Source: Tritrichomonas musculus (taxonomy: Eukaryota; Parabasalia; Tritrichomonadida; Tritrichomonadidae). Taken from it: 64,000 nt of DNA. Within the stretch, counting starts at the first letter, position 1, and the number at the start of each line of letters is the position of its first letter. The DNA lies in assembly GCA_039105265.1 (NCBI GenBank), contig JAPFFF010000013.1, positions 2,480,001-2,544,000 of the forward strand, given 5' to 3'. Made by a program: the position numbers and the translations under genes. The notes beneath the pieces are model-generated. The model saw only the letters and a list, made by a program, of their open reading frames with translations. It searched no databases and had not been told where the DNA came from. Positions 10,498-18,000 of the stretch are shown piece after piece.

Positions 10498-10690
10498 TTA
10501 CGAATAATAAATGGGCAACTCAAAAAAAGAATCCACATTTTTTGAAAGTATGATAAATCAAAAAGTGAAAAAAAATTCAAAAAAATTCAAAGAAAAAGTG
10601 AAGATTAATATATTTTGATATTCCCATAAATATAGATTTATATATATAAATAATTGAAAATATTCATTATAAATTAAATTTAAAAACCAA

Positions 10691-10706
10691 TGTTAGTTAA
10701 CTAACA
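10691..10706. repeat. Perfect 16-bp palindrome at inner edge of left arm
   Basis: The sequence tgttagttaactaaca is its own reverse complement and lies 5 bases inside the inner boundary of the left arm. It has no counterpart at the right arm's inner edge. Confidence 0.6.
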
Positions 10707-10776
10707 AAAATTCAAAACTATTTTATAATTTGAAATAAAATTTCTATACAACTTTTTGGTTATTTGAAATAAAATT

Positions 10777-10781
10777 TCACA
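10777..10781 (+). promoter_or_regulatory. Initiator-like TCACA before multi-pass gene
   Basis: TCACA fits the trichomonad initiator consensus, with its A 13 bases before the ATG at 10792. Confidence 0.45.
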
Positions 10782-10791
10782 AACTTTATAA

Positions 10792-12177
10792 ATGGGTTGT
10801 TCATGTCGAAATTTCAAGTCTTTTAGAAAGCAGTTTTTTGGAATTGGAAGCTCAGCTGGATCCATTATATTGGAAGGATTAGGACTTTTTAAAACTTTTC
10901 AAAGAATAAGCGCACCTAAATCATTTGCAATTCATTTCTCGCGTGATTGCTTCAAGTTTTTTGCCTGGGCAAAAGATTTAATCAAATTAATAATTGGAAA
11001 AAAGATTACAAAACCAGCATCAAATTTGGAGCTTTTTGAAATGTATACTTTTGTTTTTCCATTAACTATATTTACATTTATATGTACAATGATATTGAGG
11101 AAAAAAATCATTTCATACCTAATCATAGTCATTGTTTTTACAGCTTTTGGTTTAGGGATTAAAATGTGTCAAGTAATGTGGGCTGCTGGATTACCAATAT
11201 TATTAATATCGCTTATCATAATTGTTTTTATTATTTATAAGATTGTTAAAATAGATAAAGAAGATTTCTTTGTTATGGAAGACAATTCTGTTGGTCTAGA
11301 TTTTTCATTTACAGCTCTTTGGACATGGTTTATCATGTATGTTTTAATGATTCCAATTTCAGCTGAACGATTAGTTATTAGTCTAACTCTTTTTATTGTT
11401 ATTATTATTTCATTAATTATAATTCCATTGGCAGAAGGTTGCTTTGGATGTTGCAATAAATGTAGAGGTAATTATGATGCTATGGAAAATGCTTGCTTGA
11501 AATCATTATCATTTGCAAACCATCTTTTACCATTATTGATTATTCCATCAACTGAATCTTTTTTTAGTTTAATTCAAGATGATAAAATCACAATATGGAA
11601 TTTAGTTTTAGGATATGTTGTGATATCACTACTTTTCCCAATTTTTTTAAATATAATAATGGTTATATCAAATAGCCCAGACCTTGCTTCAAAATATAAA
11701 CAAACAAATGATTCATTGAATAAGTATTATTTTTTTGAAATAGGTGACATAGGTAAGCAAATCATATATAGTATTTGTGCAGAATATAATGCAATATGGG
11801 GATGTGTTTTTGTTGAAGTTGCCTGGGTAGTGTTAGTTTTGATTTTTAGACCTTATAAAATGATAAGCGAATATTTTATTACAATATTAAATTCAATAGT
11901 AATTACTTTTTCAAATTCAGTAATTTTATACTCAAATTATCATTATCTTTCTAAATTTTCTTTCAAATCGACAATTATTGCTGTGGCTATAATTTGTTTT
12001 CCAGCAATTATTTCAATATATGTTTATTTTATAAAAGATTTCCATCCTAATGATGATGAATCTGATGAAGAAAAAGAAGAGCATGTATTATTTTTATCAA
12101 CTATAATTATTTATATTGCTCCAATTATTTGGTATTTTTATGGGCTAAGTGCTTGGACAACATATACAGGTGTATAA
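10792..12177 (+). CDS. Multi-pass membrane protein, about 11 transmembrane helices
   Basis: 461 residues beginning MGCSC, whose early cysteines are plausible acylation sites. Hydrophobic helices can be placed at roughly residues 86-104, 106-124, 133-153, 175-192, 197-218, 240-256, 268-290, 340-358, 365-385, 395-412 and 430-452. A Cys cluster (CFGCCNKCRG) sits after helix 5, and an Asp/Glu-rich cytosolic loop (DDESDEEKEEH) precedes the last helix. The late segment with WGCVFVEVAWV and RPYK resembles membrane regions of large trichomonad membrane proteins, from memory only. No transporter or receptor signature was recognised. It sits in the core of the large inverted repeat, convergent with the gene at 12260-12793. 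The stop is within TAATAAA, which suits the UAAA poly(A) signal known in Trichomonas. Confidence 0.8.
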   Translation: MGCSCRNFKSFRKQFFGIGSSAGSIILEGLGLFKTFQRISAPKSFAIHFSRDCFKFFAWAKDLIKLIIGKKITKPASNLELFEMYTFVFPLTIFTFICTMILRKKIISYLIIVIVFTAFGLGIKMCQVMWAAGLPILLISLIIIVFIIYKIVKIDKEDFFVMEDNSVGLDFSFTALWTWFIMYVLMIPISAERLVISLTLFIVIIISLIIIPLAEGCFGCCNKCRGNYDAMENACLKSLSFANHLLPLLIIPSTESFFSLIQDDKITIWNLVLGYVVISLLFPIFLNIIMVISNSPDLASKYKQTNDSLNKYYFFEIGDIGKQIIYSICAEYNAIWGCVFVEVAWVVLVLIFRPYKMISEYFITILNSIVITFSNSVILYSNYHYLSKFSFKSTIIAVAIICFPAIISIYVYFIKDFHPNDDESDEEKEEHVLFLSTIIIYIAPIIWYFYGLSAWTTYTGV

Positions 12178-12259
12178 TAAACATTTTTATTATAAAAAAT
12201 ATTGATATCAAATATTTTTTTTTTTAAATAGTTAGAATGAAAAGCAAAACTATTTAAGT

Positions 12260-12793
12260 TTATAAATTATGGCAATGAAAACACCAAATAATTATGAAAA
12301 ATAATCCAAAAATTGAAAGAGTTATGTATATTGGCACAAAAGATTTTACATCCTTTTCTTCGTAATAAAACTGAATACCATTCGCAATTGGTCCTTTAAC
12401 ATTTCTTTCCAAAAATGGAAACAAATCAGAATTATTGAAATCATCGGCATTAGGATATGATTTAACTGATAAAATAATAGATAATACCAGCAAATATTCA
12501 CCTTCATTAGTGAATCTTAATACATAATTATTATCTTTTGTGGTAAATCCTGATAAAAGATCATAAGTATCGAATGGACCATGAGTCACAACTTTCCCAT
12601 TTGTTTTTATTAAATCAATATCTAAATATAAGCTTTCGTCAAATTGAGTAAAAAATGCACCACTATTTTTTTTCATTTTTATTTCAACAACATCTTCCGG
12701 AAGCATGCAAATTGTCAACTCTTCACCTTTAAAGCCATTTTCATAATTTTATATTTGTAGAGATAAAGAACAATAGAGAAAAGAAAAAAACAT
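12260..12793 (-). pseudogene. Type I membrane protein gene with an apparent frameshift
   Basis: The main open frame (stop at 12260) encodes an ectodomain containing YENGFKGEELTICMLPEDVV, a membrane helix (PIYITLSIFGLFFIIIWCF) and a very short tail CHNL, but it has no ATG before that ectodomain and a TAA at about 12749-12751. In another frame, just upstream, an ATG at 12793 opens a good signal peptide, MFFLFSIVLYLY. The two pieces fit together as signal peptide plus ectodomain if one base step is made between about 12750 and 12770, which is an A/T-rich stretch. It is therefore either a recently broken host gene or a sequencing error. The layout matches the 232-aa proteins in the flanking arms, though the sequences are not obviously related. 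Confidence 0.6.
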
Positions 12794-13214
12794 TTTAAAA
12801 ATTTGTGAAATTTGAAAAATTAAAACATCTCAAATTGAGATGCCCATTTTCGTATTCATATAGCATTAAGTGGTCACCTTAATTGGACATATATCCACTT
12901 TTTATGTTCATTTTTTATGATTTTCTATGAAATAACCTGCTAATTGTCTTTTTAGTTTATAAATATATATATATATATTTATGTTAGGAATTGTTTTACC
13001 CAATTCATTTTTAATAGAATATTGATTTTTAAATTTAATTTATAATGAATATTTTCAATTATTTATATATATAAATCTATATTTATGGGAATATCAAAAT
13101 ATATTAATCTTCACTTTTTCTTTGAATTTTTTTGAATTTTTTTTCACTTTTTGATTTATCATACTTTCAAAAAATGTGGATTCTTTTTTTGAGTTGCCCA
13201 TTTATTATTCGTAA

Positions 13215-13219
13215 TCATT
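13215..13219 (+). promoter_or_regulatory. Initiator-like TCATT before copy B
   Basis: TCATT with its A 10 bases before the ATG at 13227. It lies within the duplicated arm, so both gene copies keep the same core promoter. Confidence 0.45.
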
Positions 13220-13226
13220 TATTAAA

Positions 13227-13925
13227 ATGACATTTCTTTTATACATGTTCACTTTTTCTTCTTTTTGCAGTTCAATAATTTTAGAAAATGATCAAAAAAA
13301 TGCAGAAATACAATTATCTTCAAATAAAATTCATTGTTATTCTAATTTAGATATTTTTTTGAACAATTGTTCAGCAAGTTTTAATTGTGGAATGGAACTC
13401 AATTTAAATTATGATGATATATCTAATTATCAATTTATAACTTATAATAATCCTATTTTTTTTCATAAAAAGAATATTGACGAATATAAACTCAAAGAAA
13501 AAATGGCGACAATCATCCAATCATTGAATTTAACAAAAAGGAAAGACATATTTTTTGAAAATTTTTTAAAATATAACGAAGTTTTATCATATATTTATTT
13601 TTTCAAATATGATGATATAGAATTTTGGATGACCATACAAGATGAATATGATAATACGAATGATACGTTTTGTGATGAAGTTGATATTTATGAAATGGGA
13701 AAAAGTTTTTCCATTTTAAAATGGAGGTTATCTTGTCTAAATAATAAATTAATGTTTCATTATTATAATAATAATGAAACCATTGAAATGGTTATCATTC
13801 CAAAAAATATAGCTTACTTGATGATTTTTTATGCACTTCTTTGTATTATTTTTATTTTTATAACGACATGTATTATTTCTATTTGCAAAACTAATAAAAA
13901 ACAAGTTGAAAATGAACATCCATAA
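13227..13925 (+). CDS. Type I single-pass membrane protein, copy B of inverted pair
   Basis: Its 232 residues are the same as those of the gene at 9787-10485: signal peptide, Cys-containing ectodomain, one membrane helix and a 13-15 residue basic/acidic tail. The two copies point outward from the 2.3-kb core. Because the arm includes about 200 bp of upstream sequence, copy B should be expressed with the same promoter as copy A. The absence of even silent differences argues for a very recent duplication, for gene conversion between the arms, or for an assembly artefact. Confidence 0.82.
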   Translation: MTFLLYMFTFSSFCSSIILENDQKNAEIQLSSNKIHCYSNLDIFLNNCSASFNCGMELNLNYDDISNYQFITYNNPIFFHKKNIDEYKLKEKMATIIQSLNLTKRKDIFFENFLKYNEVLSYIYFFKYDDIEFWMTIQDEYDNTNDTFCDEVDIYEMGKSFSILKWRLSCLNNKLMFHYYNNNETIEMVIIPKNIAYLMIFYALLCIIFIFITTCIISICKTNKKQVENEHP

Positions 13926-13956
13926 CTAAATCATGAATTAAACTTATTAATTTGTT

Positions 13957-15031
13957 CTTTCTTTCTTTTTTTTTTTTTTTTATTTAAAAAATTCAATAAA
14001 CTCATAGAAATTATTGATATTATGAACTTCTCAAATATTGATAAGTTCTCAAACTTATAATAAAAGTATTTATAGTATATCCAAAAAACTGAAAAATTTA
14101 AACAAGCAATTTATATAAAAAAGTCTTCCAAATTTTATATTAAATATTAAAACTCTGAATATAATTGTTTGAAACGTGATAAAACGAAACTATTTTCTTC
14201 AAAAATGTTAATGCGTTATATATGTTATTATACATCATATATAAAAATTAATAAAGTAATAAATTTAAAATTTGTGACATACATTCCAAAGATAATTGCA
14301 AAACATTGATTTTTTTTACATTATCTACGTTTTTCTCAAATAAAAACAAATAAAAATAAAGAGTTTTAACGAATAAGTAATATATGAAAAGTTATTTTAT
14401 TTTATTTATAATCAATCAATGTTAATTTAAAAATGTTCAAAAAAATCTGAATAATTCAATGAAAGCATTCAAAAAGTTATGAAATTCAAAGAAAATAATA
14501 ATCCAAAATCCTATGTGCCAATAGGTCAGATTTTAACATATTTGTTTTATCTCCTAAGAACAAATTTAAGCATCATAAAATAGATCAGTCTCGAAGACGA
14601 ATAATGAAAATAAAATTGAGAGTATAACGATCATTTAAAAAATACAATTATCTTGCAAAATAATTCGTAAAATTATGTTTTTATCTTAAATATAATATTA
14701 TAAATATATTACTTAAATAATATATTATTATTCATTCATATAAAAAACAAAATTGTTAAAAATAAATGAATTTTGGAAAATACGTTTTTTTGAAACTTTT
14801 GCGTTTTATTACGTTTATTGTTTTCATTTTTAATTGAAACTTGTTTTCTTTGATATATAAAAAAGTATATTATTTTTTTGTTGAATGAAGAAATTTACAC
14901 AAAAAAATCTGCCAATTTATTGAGATTTTTTAGTTTTGTTGAATATTTTTTTTTTTTTTTATGGGGAAATCGTAATCGCCCGTGGCGGTTAAAGCCAATA
15001 TTGACCTTGTAGCTTTATCATACTTAACCAA
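13957..15031. other. AT-rich spacer
   Basis: About 1.07 kb with T-runs at 13966-13981 and 14949-14960. Just before the kinase stop, 14965-15010 is briefly less AT-rich (contains gcccgtggcggtt), which may be kinase 3' UTR. No gene or RNA could be supported. Confidence 0.4.
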
Positions 15032-18000
15032 TTAAAAATTATCTTCAATGAATTCAGTAGCTTTATCAATTCTATTATCTGAAAGGTGTTTCAATATAGA
15101 ATATGATTCCTCACGATCAACTTCACAGCCTTCTCCTTTATATTTCATAATACCAATGAAATATTTAGCAATAGGATGATTGTATTTCGAAAGAAGTTCG
15201 AAATAATTCATTGATACTTTGAATTTCTTTTCCTTGTACAGACTGATCGCGTATTCCATAGGAACTTCGAATTTTCGCAGAGATACCAGCTTGTTCATAT
15301 AGAGATACGTTTTTTCCGTGTCATTCTCGAGCGAATATTTCATTGCAAGCTTTTTGATTGAAACAACATCATTGCTCTCATTATCTAACTCATTTTTTGA
15401 TTCTTGCAGTTTATTCAACATAATTTTATTATCTAACACATTTTTTGATTCTTCTAAACATACATCTTGGTCATTAATTGGCTCTTCTTTATCTTGTGTG
15501 TTTTGAATATTCGCTGTATCATCACTGATTTCTTCAATCTTATTCATGATTTGATCACTGCAAATATGCATTTCTTGTTCTTTTGGACGTTGATTATCTT
15601 CTTCTTCGTTTTTATTTGCTTCTTGGCGATTTATTGCTTTTGTAATGGACACATTTGCTTTTTCTTTATCTGATACAATTTCTTCTATAATTTTATGTTC
15701 TTTAGATGATTCTTTCTTGATTTTGTCTTTATCTGATTCATTATCTTCTTTTTCATAGATTCGATCATTTTCTGTTTCATTTGTTGACTCTTCAATGATT
15801 TTATTTCTTTCCAGTGCTTCTTCGTTGACTTCAAAGATTCGATCATTTTCTGTTTCATTTGTTGACTCTTCAATGATTTTATTTCTTTCCAGTGCTTCTT
15901 CGTTGACTTTCATCTCAGATTGTTTTTCACTGATTTTGCTCTTAGTTTGAATGAATTCACTCAAATCAAGGATTCGTTTGCTTGAATCAAATGATTTGCG
16001 TGATTCATCAATGAATTCAATGTAGTTATAATAATCTTTTCTTTGGATTAATTCGGTGATTAAATCATCGTCACTTCTGAGATGTTCAACGATATCTTCA
16101 AATGATGGACGATCATCCTTTTCTTGGGACCAGCATCGTTCAATAAGATCTCGATAGGCTGTCGACAATGTAGATGGAATTTCAGGACGAGATGCGTTGT
16201 TTACAACTTCGTTGAAAATGACGTTCTTGTTGACAATTCCATTGAATGGGATTTCATTTGTAAGAATTTCAAAGGCGATGAATCCAAATGAATAAACATC
16301 GCTGCTTTTTGTGTATTCATTGAATTGAAGGACTTCTGGTGATGAGTATGTCGGATTACCTCGAAGACCTGATGTCGATTGGTATGTCATAGAATCTGCA
16401 GTGTGATTCTTCGTTGAGAGGCCAAAATCACCAATTTTCGGGAACAAAAAGTCATCAAGATAAATATTTGTTGGATTGAGATCTCGATGAAGGATGGAGT
16501 GAGAGTGCAAATATTTCATACCTGACGCAATTCCATAAAGATTAATTAATTTCGTTGTTTCATTCCACTGTGAAATATGAACATGTTCACGCTCACAGTC
16601 AAGAATATGGCGAAGTGTTCCATTCGATGATAACTCTGTCACAATTACTGGATGCTTCTTGTTCTTGAAATCAACTGGGCTGTATCCGATGAATTTAAGA
16701 AATGAAGGATGACCAAGCTGTGAGATAATGTTCACTTCTCGTGAAAGGCTGATTAGTTCGTCCCTAGAAAAGTCATTTATACGAACCGTCGATATTTTGG
16801 CTGAGTAAACTTCGCCTGTTTCTTTCGATATAATTTTATACGTCTTAGAATAGTCTTGCTTACTAATTATCTCTTCAAGCTTAAACTTACTCAAATCAAG
16901 AAATTCAGTATCTAGTGGCTGATCGTCTTTTAATGTTTCTTTATTTTGATCAAAGTCAACTGAAACTTTCTTGAACTTTAATTCTAATGAATCATTCGTT
17001 TTTGTTTCTTCTTTTTCTTCTGATATGATGTCTTCCTCATTAATTGATGGTTCAGCTGCTTTTTCTGATGGTTTTATTTCTTTATATACGATGTGCGTTG
17101 CTTTGCTTCTTTCAAGTGATTCGACATAATTCATAAATTTATTGAAATCAACTTTTTCATTGATGAATTCTTTTGATTTTAATCGATTAACAATTTCATC
17201 AAATGTCGGTCTCTTTGATGGTTCTGCACACCAGCATTCTTCAAGAAGTTTATGATAACAATATGGAATATCAGATGTGATTTCTGGTCGAATTCCATGT
17301 GATGATTCATATTGTATTTTGAATAATGGAATATTTGAATAAATATTTCTTCCTGTCAAAATTTCATAATCAATCATCGAAAATGAATAAACATCACTCG
17401 ATTTGCTGTAGTTCTTTTGGAAGATTTCTGGTGCTGAGTATGAATATATTCCTAAGAAAAGCTTTTCTTCGTTAGTTGTTTCACTTGATAATTTCTTTAA
17501 AAATTCTAAATTTGCGATTTTTGGATGAAAATGTTCATCGAGAAAGATGCAATTGGTGCTTAAGTTACGATGAATGACGTCTTCTGAATGTAAATATCGC
17601 ATGCCAAATGCAATTCCATATATAATGATCAACTTTTCTGTATCATCCAATAATTCTTCTTCTTCTTCTTTTTTGTCAATAATTTGTCTTAATGTTTTGG
17701 TTGATCCTGATTCATAAGCAACTGTTGGATGTTGTTTTGATTTGAAATCAACTGGGCTGTATCCAATGAATTTCGAAAAGAGAGGATGATTGAGCTGAGA
17801 GAATATTTGCAGTCCTTCTACAAGTTCTTTCATTAATTGGGTTGAAATTTTATTTATTTTTTCTTTAAATATTGTTGCAATATATTCTTCTTTCGTTTTC
17901 CTACAAATAACAGCATAGCTATCAAATATCATTCCAGAATCAATTTTATTAGATAATCGGTATTTGCTCATGTCCAATGTTTCAACAATTGAATATTGTA

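Larger units (their letters stand above)
9756..10686 (-). repeat. Left arm of a large inverted repeat (931 bp)
   Basis: Reverse complement of 13026-13956. Both arms are 931 bp, and every segment I compared is identical, including non-coding flanks. The arm carries one complete gene plus about 200 bp of its upstream region and 31 bp downstream of its stop. Outside the arm the sequences diverge into A-rich (left) and T-rich (right) runs with no target-site duplication. Confidence 0.92.
13026..13956 (+). repeat. Right arm of the large inverted repeat (931 bp)
   Basis: Reverse complement of 9756-10686. The inner boundary is at tttttaaattt (13026), the outer boundary at tttgtt (13956), followed by a T-rich run to about 13981. 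Confidence 0.92.

Noticed and set aside
9756-13956. Large inverted repeat as a classic TIR transposon
   Set aside because: No target-site duplication or special tips at the outer ends, and the arms hold a complete host-type gene with its promoter. An inverted duplication fits better.
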